DNA of 64,000 nucleotides from Leptobrachium leishanense. Taxonomy: Eukaryota; Chordata; Amphibia; Anura; Megophryidae. Below are positions 34,736-46,516 of this stretch, piece after piece. The notes beneath the pieces are model-generated. The model was not told the origin of the DNA, did no database searches, and worked only from the letters and a program-made list of their open reading frames with translations. Both the position numbers and the translations under genes were made by a program. Each line of letters opens with the position of its first letter. Within the stretch, counting starts at the first letter, position 1. Location: assembly GCA_009667805.1 (NCBI GenBank), contig CM019069.1, positions 55,866,422-55,930,421 of the forward strand, written 5' to 3'.

Positions 34736-37081
34736 AATGCAGTTTACAGATTTCTCCATTAGACTCTTTATCAATATGATTTTTATCGATAGATTAAACA
34801 TTGTTGTCACGATTTTGTGTATATTTGGTGGCACAATGAGCGTGTATTATGTGTATTATTCCTTATATTTTTATATGGTGTTTTATGAAGTGCACTGAGA
34901 GGCAGAGCTTGGGCTTTCCAGCTGGTGCGTGTGTGACACAAGTGTCTGAGATCAGTGTAACAAGTATCAGACCCCAGATCGCTGAGACATGTCAGAGCGA
35001 CAGATGGGCTGAACAGGTACTAGAATGAATGGTGCACAGGCTTTACTCACACAGGAGGGATAAGGCACAACAGGATAAGTGACTCATAGCAACACCAAGT
35101 CTAGGTCAAAGGCTACTAGCCTCTGGTTTCCAGGCTACATACTCATTTAACCTGTTCAGTGCCAGAACAAAGTGAGCACGAATCCGAACGAGTATAGAAC
35201 AGGACACCTTGCCCTATCTTTGTGTTTTCGTTGTAATAGTATTAATAAGAGATGTATCTAGTTTTTATATCTTGTGGGTTTTGTATCACTGACTCTCTGT
35301 AAACAAGTGTTATTATATTTTTACAATACTTTACCAAAAATCATCATCTGAAAGATCATAATAACAACACTAACACTGAAACAACAGCAATTACTTTTTT
35401 TTACAACTTTTATTTATGTTTTCTTCTTTTTTTATCAATTCGTAGTTTTTATGATGCATTATTATTGGGTTGTATTACAATTCTTATTATATGGACCCGT
35501 ATACAGATTGAAATCGTATTAAGTGGTGATTTAAGGTACTGTTTACCTCCCTTCTCTATCTAATATTAATGTATGCTCAGAAAGCAACTAAAAAAAACCT
35601 TCAAAGAGTTCTGCTTGTTTAGTAAATATACAAACAAGTGTTTGCTGATCTGATTCTATTCGCATAACAGAGCTATGCTGAGCCATGGTGAGTGACTTGG
35701 AGAGGTTTGGGGAGCTGGTGAGTTTTGGGGCCAACATAAATAAAATATATTTAAATCAGTAAATTGGAAGATTATTTATTGTATCTCTCCCAAAAGATGC
35801 TACTTTGGCTTCACTATTCTTTAGGGAATAATGTTCTAAGTGTGGCATGCTGCTTGAGGAGGGATGTTGTGTGAACTTCAGCACACTGCCTGCCCAGACT
35901 GTAATTAATGATGGGATTTATGTCTTACCCATCCCACTCCTGCCCCCCCTGCCCCCTCTCTAAGCCACACTCAGCCCCACTCCTGCCCTCTCTAACCTGA
36001 CTGCTGTCCAGAGGGAGGCACGCGAGCTGCACACGCTCCCAACAAAAGCCTGTTTTCTGGCTGGGTGAGCAGCCCCAGGAGGGAGGCAGCCTGTGTCCCA
36101 AACCCAACTGACCCAGCAGATCTCAGTCCTTTATAACCGACTAACCCCCCCCCCTCTCCCTCTCCAAATCCCAACTGACTACTGGAGGCAACCTGCCATT
36201 TATTTATCCCCCTGAGTCTAAATGATTATGAAAGAAGCCCCCCACCCACCACCAAACAGACACAAACACTTGCTCATCCATACCAAAGTCTTGGGGGCTG
36301 ACATGGGAGTCCAGCCATATACCCTGGACTAATCCCACCACACCATGTCTACATCATCAATAGAGAAATACCCAATTAACTCTAATCCGAATTAACTCAC
36401 TATTAAGTAATTTTAGAGATACCAATTGCTTTGTTTAGAAATCATTAAAACAAGATTAGATCTGAAATCTAGAAGAAACTCTTAGCTTCATTAAGCTTGC
36501 ATGACCATCTCTCAAGAGATTAAACTGTTTTATTTATCACCTGCCCATGAATTTAAATTTCAATTGATTTGTAACTGAATAATAATTATTGACTGACATC
36601 TGTCATTTACAACAGAGGGGATAGGGATAATCATAAATCATGTAGCTCTGAGTAAAGGTTCTATGGATCATTCACCCTGGAAAGTAGGGAATGGTTCTGC
36701 CTCTAGAATGTGGCCCAGAACTTTATTTAAAGGGGCATTCTAGTGATATTTAAAGTGACACTTATACTATAGTATAATAGACAAAGCCTTGAGCAATCAC
36801 TTAATTAATCAGCCTGGTAAAATAAGGATTCTAGCAACTGAAGCCCATTCCTTTATTTATTCCTGCATGGATACAGCTCCAGCAGGCCTTTGTAGTTCAC
36901 AGCAGGGTGTGTGTATTGCTGATTCTGTATTCAGTGTTGAGGAGGAGAGCGAACAAGGCTTGGTAACAGCAGAAAACAAAGGAGAATCAGCTATGCTTTC
37001 TATCGTTAAATGAAAAAATATGATTACTTGAGAGGCCTTATTCAAAAATTCATAGATGCAATGATACGGTTCAGTACAAGG

Positions 37082-37112
<31 letters not shown>

Positions 37113-37138
37113 TTTGGATTAGATAAATATATATATAT
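34736..37138. other. Intergenic DNA, no gene recognised
   Basis: A C-rich patch at 35930-36180 and an (AT)n run at 37082-37110 are the only marked features. At about 36732 a single AAAGGGGCATTCTAGTG end resembles MITE termini but has no partner. Short frames here are not supported. Confidence 0.45.
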
Positions 37139-37283
37139 ATAGTTGTATTTATTATTGCAGAGGGCACTTGCACATCAGAGCAATTCAATGAATTGCATCC
37201 CAGAGCTCCTGTGCCACATTCCCCATATGCAGCAAGGAATTCTGGGTAGGATATGCAAATTACATCTGTCTCACTTTTATGCA
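37139..37283 (+). repeat. Interspersed repeat, TTGCAGARGSCACTTGCAC type, copy 1
   Basis: About 140 bp, from TATTATTGCAGAGGGCACTTG to CACTTTTATGCATCC. It recurs at 38990-39130 and partly at 24534-24590. Both full copies follow a TA run. Class unknown. Confidence 0.75.
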
Positions 37284-37379
37284 TCCTGGGTCTGTTATTA
37301 CACAGAACCCTAAAATCAATGCTATGCCACACTGTGGCTTTCTAGCAGAGATAAGGTTTCGGGTTTGTTGGACCATATA

Positions 37380-38973
37380 CAGTTGTGTTCAAAATTATTC
37401 AACCCCCACTGAAATTGAGTGTTTTGGCCAGTTTGACATTGATTTTGATCATTCAGTCATCTTGCTTACAATTAAATCAAAGAGGCACGTGTAGGTCAGA
37501 CAAATATAACATAACATTTATAATGAAATAACCACAAATGTCTTTTCTGTGCTCACATCATTATCAGTTTTATTCAACCCCCAAGTGACATTCAATCTTA
37601 GTACTTAGTACAACATCCTTTTACAGTTATAACAGCTTTTAAACGTGAAGCATAGCTTGACACAAGTGTCTTGCAGCGATCTACGGGTATCTTCGCCCAT
37701 TCGTCATGGGAAAAAGCCTCCAGTTCAGTCACATTCTTAGGCTTGCGCACTGCAACTGCTTTCTTTAAGTCCCACCAGAGGTTCTCAATCGGATTTAAGT
37801 CAGGTGACTGCGATGGCCACTCCAAAATGTTCCAGCCTTTAATCTGCAACCATGCTCTAGTGGACTTGAAGGTATGCTTGGGATCATTGTCCTGTTGAAA
37901 GGTCCAACGTCTCCCAAGCCTCAGGTTTGTGACGGACTGCATCACATTGTCATCCAATATCTCCTGGTACTGAAGAGAATTCATGGTAACTTGCACACGC
38001 TGAAGCTTCCCTGTACCTGCAGAAGCAAAACAGCCCCAAAGCATGATTGACCCCCCGCCATGCTTCACAGTAGGCCTTGTTCTTCCTCCTCCAAACATAG
38101 CGTTGATCCATGGGCCCAAACAGTTCTAATTTTGTTTCATCAGTCCACAGAACACTATCCCAAAACTTCTGTGGTTTGTCCACATGACGTTTGGCATACT
38201 GCAGTCGACTCTTCTTATTCTTTGGAGACAGCAAGGGGGTGCGCCTGGGAGTTCTGGCATGGAGGCCTTCATTACGCAGTGTGCGCCGTATTGTCTGAGC
38301 TGAAACTTCAGTAACCACATCTGTCAAATCTTTTCTCAGTTCCTCAGCAGTCACACGGGGACTTTTCTCCACTCTACGCTTCAGGTAGCGCACAGCAGTC
38401 GAAGTCAGCATCTTCTTTCTGCCACGACCAGGTAGCGTTTCAACAGTGCCCTTTGCCTTGAATTTGCGAATGATGCTTCCTATGGTCTCTCTTGGTATGT
38501 TTAACAGCTTTGAAATCTTCTTATAGCCATTGCCCTTCCTGTGAAGAGTAATCACCTCTTCTCTTGTCTTCCTGGACCATTCTCTTGACTTCACCATGTT
38601 TGTAACCACACCAGTAAATGTCTAGAAGGAGCTGAGTATCACAGTCATTTTAAAGCTGCCTAATTGGTGCTTATTATGCTTTATTGCTGCTCCGTGACAT
38701 CCACAGGTGTTTTCAATACCTGATTGAAAACACTTGAATGAACCTCTGTTCTTCAGAGTGGTAGTCTTTAAGGGGTTGAATAATTGTGTCAATGAAGAAT
38801 TCACAAAAGAAACATTTACTACTGTATTACAAAACCAATTGATGTCATTTTAGTTGCATATGGTTCTTTAAAAGGTCCTTGTAGGATTTCATTCTGAATA
38901 CAATTACAAATGTACACTAAATTCCCTAAAACCCTTTACAGCATTGGGGGTTGAATAATTTTGAACACAACTG
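37380..38973 (-). mobile_element. Tc1/mariner-type transposon, 1594 bp
   Basis: The ends are a perfect 29-bp inverted repeat beginning CAGTTGTGTTCAAAATTATT, with TA directly outside each (37378-37379 and 38974-38975). A second inner TTATTCAACCCCC occurs inverted at about 37569 and 38772, the IR/DR layout of several Tc1 families. A broken transposase fills the middle. It inserted next to an older TA-rich repeat. Confidence 0.95.
37598..38609 (-). pseudogene. Tc1 transposase, frameshifted
   Basis: The first frame (38609 to about 38070) has the paired helix-turn-helix DNA-binding region (ISKLLNIPRETIGSIIRKF, about 32-50), a second basic HTH to about 125 and the first catalytic Asp in VLWTDETK (Asp157). 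The second frame (about 38100 to 37598) has TVKHGGGSIMLWGCF, the second Asp in FQQDNDPKH and the final Glu in DLNPIENLWWDLK, matching the DD34E triad. The frames meet near 38060-38105, where roughly ten codons between YVWRRKN and TVKHGG look deleted out of frame. The protein cannot be made whole, so this copy is non-autonomous. Confidence 0.93.
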
Positions 38974-38989
38974 TATATATATATATATA

Positions 38990-39130
38990 GTGTGTTTAAT
39001 ATTGCAGAAGCCACCTGCACATCATAGCAATTCAAAGAATTGCATCCCAGAGCTCCTGTGCCACATTCCCCATATGCAGCAAGGATTCTAGGTAGGATAT
39101 GCAAATGACCTCTGTCTCACTCTTATGCAT
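38990..39130 (+). repeat. Interspersed repeat, TTGCAGARGSCAC type, copy 2
   Basis: About 90 percent like 37139-37283 by eye, in the same orientation, on the other side of the Tc1 element. The two copies are an older tandem pair or two insertions. Confidence 0.75.
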
Positions 39131-40729
39131 ACACTATTACAATCCCCCTTTGACCCATATTATGTGTACAATAATTGTATATCCATCTGTCTTGATATGA
39201 GAGAGCACTCTTTATGTTCAAGATGAAGTGCCTGAGACCATTCTGTAAACACAAATACACTAGACTACTTAGAATAATCCAAATTTGTACTAATTATAGT
39301 TATTTTCCGAATTTATTATATTACAACTTTCCCATAAATTTAAGTAGAACATTCATTGGGTGGGTGGGGTGTATGATTTCTAATTTTATGCCAACTCCAT
39401 CATTTAAAAATGACTAAAACAGGACAAGAATAATAAAAAAAAAACAATGCAAAGAATCGAATTTAGACGTTCAGATTTAAAAGATGTGTTTATTACATAG
39501 TGTGTGTGTACTGTATGTTTGCAGTGTTAATGGGTCACCATACTAGAGAGCTTTTACAAGAGATCTGTCTCTCCACTTTTAATACTTTTCAGTGGCATTT
39601 GTGCAATATAGAGCAGTGACTAATAAAAGTGACCACTTAGGTGTTTTAATTACATTTCCCTCTGCATCCAGTCATCCTTAAAGGAAAACGAGTGAAGTTG
39701 GTACGGTGCCCAATACACAGGATATGTCCTATTTCTGTTATGAGTTAAGTTCCATTGCTTTTTCTTCTGTTCTGTCATTGAATGGGTTAAATGTGTATGA
39801 GTCTGGAAACCAGAAGTTAGCAGTCTTTTTTATATATATATCTTCCCAAAGTAGTTTTCCAGTGTTAAGATTGAATCAGTTAAATTTTTTATGGATATGT
39901 GAGTAACACAAGACAAGTCTGGTGGAGCATCATGGGAAATACAGTCCAATAGAAATTGAAATGTTGCCAATGCTAGTCATACCTACCTTAATGGGGACAG
40001 CAGATCTGAGGCTAGAGAGGCTTTAAATGCTACCAAACATTCGAATTATTGTATCCATCTCTTTGTAATTCAAGCAGACACAAAGTTACAGTTGTAATTC
40101 TCTATTTTCTTGTATGAATTACCCCCATATTTACCACTTCCAGGCCTCCTGATGGCATCTGTTGGTGCTGCAATAAATTATGTACGTTTTAATTGTGACT
40201 CATGTGCAAAATCGTTCTGCTTCCCAAATTCCATATATTTCACTTTGAACTTTCCTAGAAATAACCAAGCATGCCATTATGTGCAGAGGCAAAGCCAGTC
40301 CATGCAGATCTCCAGGGCATGCTGCATTATCTTAATTAATTTAATTGATTCAAATTGCACCTGCGAGAGCGAAAAAAAAAAACCAGATTTCACCCCCAAA
40401 TCGCTCAAAGCTATTATGGTGAGGTTATTCTCTGGTAAATGATTTACTTTTACAGGCACGTCTGACCCACTGGGGGGCAAATGTTGTTAAATTCAATAAA
40501 CACATGAACCAAATTGGTAAATATGAGCAGGCAGAACACTGTGGCATATTATGAATTTAAAGAAGAGCAGGGTGTGCATGTTTGTGGTGCTAGAATGAGT
40601 GTAAAAACTGACATGTACAGTATAGAATCTAAAGCACACAAAACACATTGTATAGACAGAGCTGGACATGTTGTGGTAGCAGATGTATATTTATAAACCA
40701 TGCATGGAAATATATGAACGATAATGATA
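39131..40729. other. Intergenic DNA, no gene seen
   Basis: AT-rich, no recognised transposon. Some stretches (40110-40480) are less repetitive and could be conserved non-coding DNA, but nothing in the sequence proves it. Confidence 0.45.
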
Positions 40730-41278
40730 CATAGATAGATAAAGGGGAAACAGAAGCAGATATATAGATATAGGGCAAACAGAAGCAGATATATAGATGT
40801 AGACAGACAAATAGATGACAGATACAAGTAGACAAATTGCAGATTTGTAAACGATAAATAGAGGCAAATAGATAATGATTTATAGCTATTGATAGATATA
40901 TGACAGATATATCTATCAATAGCTATAAATCATTATCTATTTGCCTCTATTTATCGTTTACAAATCTGCATCTATTCTATTTATCTGCCCTTTGTTTATA
41001 ATCTATATATGGATATATAGATTATAGATACATACAGTAGATGATACACAGACAGGTGACAGATAAAAGAATATATAACATAGTAGATAGGCAGGTAGAC
41101 AGACACATAGATTGATACATAAATTACAGACAAATACAGGTTACAGCTAGACTAGATGACAGACTGCAGAAGATGACAAGCAAGTGATAGATATAGAGGA
41201 AGATGATTGATAGATAACAGATGATATATTGTAGATAGGTAGATGACACACAGATAATAGGTGATAGATATTTGACAG
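40730..41278. repeat. Degenerate GATA-type repeat region
   Basis: Scattered ATAGATAGA, GACAGA and CAGATATATAGAT units over about 550 bp, with the unit AACAGAAGCAGATATATAGAT duplicated near 40750 and 40780. A perfect palindrome is embedded. Confidence 0.85.
40839..40969. repeat. Perfect palindrome, 62-bp arms and 7-bp loop
   Basis: 40839-40900 is the exact reverse complement of 40908-40969 as far as reading shows, with TGACAGA between. It begins GCAGATTTGTAAACGATAAA. The arms lie inside the GATA-type region. Confidence 0.93.
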
Positions 41279-41482
41279 ATTTTTATTGAGAGAGGATTTT
41301 ACCAGGAAGGATACATTGTGATTTCTCTCGTTTTCAAGTATGTCCTGGGTGGTGAGTATGTACAGTTAGATGTCTCACCCAACTACACTTATTGGAGAGG
41401 TGCTCACTGGGATCGAACCCATGACTCCACAGGCTCTCTCCATGCAGAGCAGTGATGTTACCTCTACTCCACCCAGGTTGAT
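41279..41482 (-). mobile_element. tRNA-derived SINE (minus strand)
   Basis: On the minus strand a tRNA-like head holds GGTTCGATCC (41419-41410), a good pol III B box, with an A-box-like GGAGTAGAGGTAAC about 45 bases upstream. The body continues to a tail ATGTATCCTTCCTGG then TAAAATCC, which is shared with 53238-53330, where it ends in (AAAT)n. Family name unknown. Confidence 0.65.
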
Positions 41483-42413
41483 ACATAAATGACAGATAGA
41501 TAGGCAGATTGGTAGATGGCAGATGAAAGATGGAAGGATGACAGATAGATGACAGACAGGTGATGGATGGATGGATGACAACAGGGTCAAGTGGAGGGGG
41601 AATGCATGGGAATGCAGTTCTCACAATTTTTTTTCAGAAGGAACTGGGTTCCCATTGGTGTCACACACTATAAAGCTTGTATTCAGTTGTTCGATCATCT
41701 TTCCATTTTAAGTCACAATATATATTGGATTTAGTATATTTTTTTTTCTGAAATTCACATATATACATAAATATATAAGATTTGAGTGTGTGTTTGTATT
41801 AAGTGTAAGATGATAACTGCTAATTGGGAGAGATAAATCTTGGTGAGTTCCCACACTCCTTTTTATAGGACTTGTACCCAGGATGACAGAGAGATAGATA
41901 GATAGACAGACAGATTGACAGATAGATAGATAGACAGATAGATAGATAAATATGGAATCTCAAGATTCTCACATGCAAATTGCTTTTGTAAATCTGTGCT
42001 AATTAAAGTTGTATTTTTGTAACTTTGCATATATTCTGAGATACATAATTTTAAAACTAAAAGCCAACAAGGTAGTCACAGGGATGACAAGAACATGATG
42101 GTTTTAAACTGAAAAAATAAATAAAAAAAATATATATATTTTCAGAGTACATCAGAATCACAGCTATAAATGAAATGATCATTACTTGATTCTGCTGCCA
42201 CAGCTTTTTCACTCATTTACAGCTCTTTGACATGTCAGACAGTGAAACTTCACATTAGGAAATGTTAAAAGGTCTTGATCAAATTCATCACAATGGAGGG
42301 GGTGATAGCACTGTTGACACTTTCATTCACACAAATTAAGTTCAGATGATCATGTCAGATTATTCTAATTAACCATTCCACACCCAAGATGCTTGCAATG
42401 CTCACACACATTA
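41483..42413. other. Intergenic DNA with short GATA runs
   Basis: GATG/GACA units at 41490-41580 and GATA units at 41890-41950. Otherwise AT-rich DNA without genes. Confidence 0.5.
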
Positions 42414-43045
42414 GGCACTATTCCGTAATGAACGCTAACGGTAGCGTTCAGATGAGTTGATGTTAACGCCAGGATAAGTGACTTTAACGCATGCCCCCCA
42501 TATTACATTACTAACTCTAAACAAGTTAAAAATCCGTTAGCGCAACAGTGACTGCAATAGCTTCCGCGAGTTTACTGTACTTTGCAGATCCTATAATTAA
42601 TATAGGGAGCCCAATCAGTAATTAGCTTTTAGATAAGTAAGGTATTACAAAGTTCTAACGCTAATTACCGCAGGGATGCGAAAACCAAAAATGTAACTAA
42701 TTTAACTACTTCTAAAAGCTGGTGCTAACTGATTCTGCTTTTGCAAAATCCTTTAGCACCCCCTAAAAATCCCCCAATAAATCAGATACTCACTTCTCAT
42801 CCTGCGGCTCGCGGCCCAGAAGTGCAAACCTCAATGGAGTCCTATGGATTTCAGGATGTGAAACTCACGGCGGTGCTGAAGTGCTACCACGCGTACCACT
42901 GAGGGTAACGCTGCTTTCCGGGGCAAGGTGCTGCGGTAGAGCCTTCTCCAGAATCTAACACTAAAATGGAAATGGTACGGGGAAACCTGTAGGTGTAGGT
43001 TTTCCCCGTTAGCGTCCCCATTTTAGAATTACCTGTCATTTAGCC
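42414..43045. mobile_element. Possible Harbinger-like MITE, one end only
   Basis: TTA is followed by GGCACTATTCCGTAATG, resembling the ends at 813 and 60457. CGCTAACGG motifs occur near both sides (42430 and about 43010). The right end is not clear. Confidence 0.35.
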
Positions 43046-44205
43046 CAACGTATATAATATACGTGTAATCTACCATCATGCTCATTTATGCTTTATTGAT
43101 TGGACTGCTCTTCACACCACATGGTCTGTGAATGATCACTGACCTTGGTACTGAATGTGTTAAAACCCTTTACCTACAGATATCAGTAAATTTAAATGGC
43201 TGCCAAACATCTCTGTATTTTATAGGCTCAGTCTCAGTTTTTAGCTCCCATTACCCGCTCTTCATGTTTATTTAGAGATTGTGCCTGACATCTGTGTTTC
43301 AGCACAATCTAAAGCGACACATTTACAGGGCTGGGAGTCACATGGAGACCTGACTGTCAGGGAATAAGCCGTTTCCTCCAGGCAGGTGACGGCTAAAGGA
43401 CCGCAGCAACATTGCATAGGAAAGTTTACCTTTACTTTTAATATACATTTACAGGGGGTCATAAAAATACGCTACCCTTTGTTTAACCCATTGTTTGCTG
43501 AACAGGTCAGTATATTCACAGGACATGCTTGCTTTGCATGAAGCTTTGAGTAAATCAATTAGGTAAAAGTAGACAGAACATAAATATTATACGTCAATGG
43601 TTTCAAATGTCAACACAATCATTAACACAAAGACGTGTGCGAGGTAGATGCAGTGATGATTAATGGGTCAGGATTCAGCACTGGACAGCTCATATTCAGC
43701 AGGATTTAAATCTACATCTACCAAACAAGAGAAAACACAAAGGGTTATTCAGTACCCACCGTTCATTCATTGAAAGGATGTTCGATTCACATCACCGAAC
43801 TTCAGGGTGTTATGGATGATCAAGTATGGGAATCTATCTACAAGTTGCTATTTCGGGGACTTCCATCATAGTTCTTCATAGTTTTCAACATTCTTTCCAC
43901 TGTAATTTCTGCTGAGGTTGTCTAGATTAGTTCTCTGTGTTTTCGTCAATGGGATTTCCACCGTTCTTTCACTGTTCTTTCCACCATAGTTTCTACCGAA
44001 GTTAATTTGCATAGATTTCACCATAGTTTCCACACTAGTTTCAGTCAACGTTACCTTGTATTGTTTTTATTGTAGCTTTAAAAGACGTTCATTGAAGATC
44101 ACAACGTTAAATCACCAAAGTACATTCACCATTCCCGAGTCCTCAGTTTACTCATTTTACAGAGGAATAACAGTGGTACTTTTGTTCAGCATTGTTCACC
44201 AGTGT
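43046..44205. other. Intergenic DNA, no gene recognised
   Basis: 43866-44050 contains loosely repeated TTCTTTCCAC-CATAGTTTC phrases giving an Asn/Glu/Thr-rich minus-strand frame; I do not regard it as coding. Confidence 0.4.
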
Positions 44206-44480
44206 TTGCATCAACTTTAACCTTGCTGCCGGGCGGGTTGTGCTAGTACGCCCCACTGGTCGGCTGCAGCGGGCCCCTCCGCTGGCCCGCCTACGCAGCT
44301 GACGCATGGCGCATGTCAATGTCTGCAGGGGGACAGCCTGACCACAGGCCGTCCCGCGGCAGCCAAAGTGCTCACCATGTGCCAACTGGTGTACGGGAGC
44401 AAAGCGACCCATTGAAGCCAGCAGGCCTGCTTTGCCGCCCCACGACTTCAAGGCCCACCCACTGCAGAGACTGTATTATA
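44206..44480. other. GC- and CpG-rich patch, unidentified
   Basis: A sharp GC-rich island in AT-rich DNA, with GCCGGGCGGG and CAGCGGGCCCCTCCGC. Open frames occur on both strands but resemble no protein I know. It could be a fragment of a CpG-rich transposon. Confidence 0.45.
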
Positions 44481-45089
44481 CGCCCGTGGCTGTAACAGGT
44501 TAAACAATGACATAAAGTCAATGAACTGCAAGCATATATTATGTATCCTTATTCCAGGGTTTAACTGAAAATCCTAACATAAGAACAATACAAACAAAAC
44601 TAACTGCCAAGGTTTACGACCTGTTGGGCCCAGATACAATTGCGCAGATAGTATTCTGGGATGGACACACACCAATATAGAACTTACTGAATTCTTGTTT
44701 CATATATTATATTGCTGTGTTATTTTTATTACTCTTAAAGCGTTTTCACTATTTTTGATAATAAATCTGCGTGTCTTGTACTGCTGGGTATGCCCGGTTA
44801 CTATTGTTTGTTTTCTTCATATGTTTGCATCAGCTTTGTCAGCCAGTGTTGATTTTGGTCCTCTGAACTGCCCAAATTCACGTAGTTGCAATCACTGGCA
44901 TGCGCAGCCCGTTACATTATGGTGTGCAGTGCACCCATGGAACATTTAATAATTGAATCCTTATGTATAGACGATTTTGCACAAAATACGCACTTTTCAT
45001 TAGAAATAACAAGTCTGCAATCCGAGATACAGTCAGCTTTTATGCTGTTCATCATGAACCAGATAAGGGGAATCTAAAATGCCACTGTA
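44481..45089. other. Intergenic DNA, no gene seen
   Basis: Nothing recognised. Confidence 0.45.
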
Positions 45090-45307
45090 AGAGGTGAAAG
45101 AAGACCTCTTGCCCAACATTAGGGTGCGCCTGGGCACACCAGGCACACCCCTGCGCACCTATGGTTGTGAGTTCCCACGGGAATAGGGCCCTTGTTTCCT
45201 CCTGTACTGGTTTGTCAAAATGTATTGTAACCCTATCTATACTGTGTCCATTGTACAGCGCTGAGGAATATGCTGGTGCTTTATAAATAAAGATTAATAA
45301 TAATAAT
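45090..45307 (+). mobile_element. L2-like LINE 3' end
   Basis: TGTATTGTAACCCTATCTAT, then CATTGTACAGCGCTGAGG and GCTTTATAAATAAAG with a trailing (ATA)n, is the usual L2 tail. No ORF2 is retained. Confidence 0.8.
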
Positions 45308-46516
45308 AGACATTGTACCATTGTTAGTTCTATGGAGGATTTCGCTGCTACAATGGTGCTTGTTGACTAACCCTGTAGCAAGTTGCTTGTCATGGTTTGT
45401 CTGTTTGTCTGCTGTCTCATTATCTGTCGCTGTCATCATGACTACCCATTCTCATATACTGAAAACGTTGACAAGCATTAATCCTTAAATTACCTCCTAT
45501 ATGCACACAGGTACAGTCTTATATTTTTACAATTATTATTTGTAATTATTAATGCTGTATAATATCGCACTACTAAAAAAAATCTCATAGAGAGGATCTT
45601 CTCTTTAATTCAATCCTATTCCCAATTTAATACACACGGGTTCACATCTAACATTTGTATCTTTCATAGTGTACGTTCTTGGAATCTAATCTGAATTATA
45701 GTTGATGGATATTTCATCTTTATGTATTCTTGGCTTTGTGAAAGCCTGTCTGTAACAGACAGACAACCCCCTGTTGATAATTTAGTACATAAAAAAAAAG
45801 CATTTGCTTTGCTCTTTAACAAATGCATTTACATTTGAATTAAATATTGATAATTTGACCTTTCAATCCCTTTAACTAATCAAAAGGGAAGGAATTCCAG
45901 GCGTGGATTCGGTGCTCTGCCCTGGTGGATTTTTCCGCTTGAATAGCTAGTGAGATTAAATGAATCAAACTTCCTCTTTCATTGCACTCTACTCGTCCTA
46001 ATTGCTTATGCAAAATGCAGATTTATATTAATTAGTTACTCCGCTGATTAATTCCTTGCCGCTTTTCAAGTTATACACCATGCTGTAAAGATGATTATGG
46101 CATGGCAAATCACACAGCCGCATCTCACAATTTAATAAGTTTATCATATTACAGATTTCCATCTAAATCTACCTTTTTCGTGTAGGTGGAAACACCTGCT
46201 GCTCTGCACCTGCCCATGTATCATTCTTTTTTCTCTCCAGTTTTGATTTTCATTTCAGAAGATATTCTTTTTTGTTCCTCTTTACAGCCCCCTTCGCTCT
46301 CCTTTCCATCATGTCTCGCTTGCCCCCCTCCTTTTGTTTTCTCAGCCGGATAACAGGAGCCCTGGCACCATTAAACCCTACATGTTTTTATCTTATCACA
46401 GAAACAATACATTGTTCTCTAATCTGATTGGTTATTATAATGATAACACTAAACTAATCTACAGGGTGGTATGAAGAAGCACTCCACTTACATGTTCTCT
46501 AACAAGACTTTACTAT
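45308..46516. other. Intergenic DNA, no gene seen
   Basis: AT-rich DNA. The stretch 45850-46440 looks non-repetitive, with AT-rich homeobox-like strings (for example ATTAATTAGTTAC), and might be a conserved non-coding element; this is a guess. Confidence 0.4.

Noticed and set aside
43866..44050. Asn/Glu/Thr-rich minus-strand frame with repeated phrases
   Set aside because: Short, low-complexity, no motif, and not linked to any element or splice structure.
45850..46440. Possible conserved enhancer with AT-rich homeodomain-like sites
   Set aside because: Conservation cannot be judged from one sequence, and AT-rich DNA yields such sites by chance.
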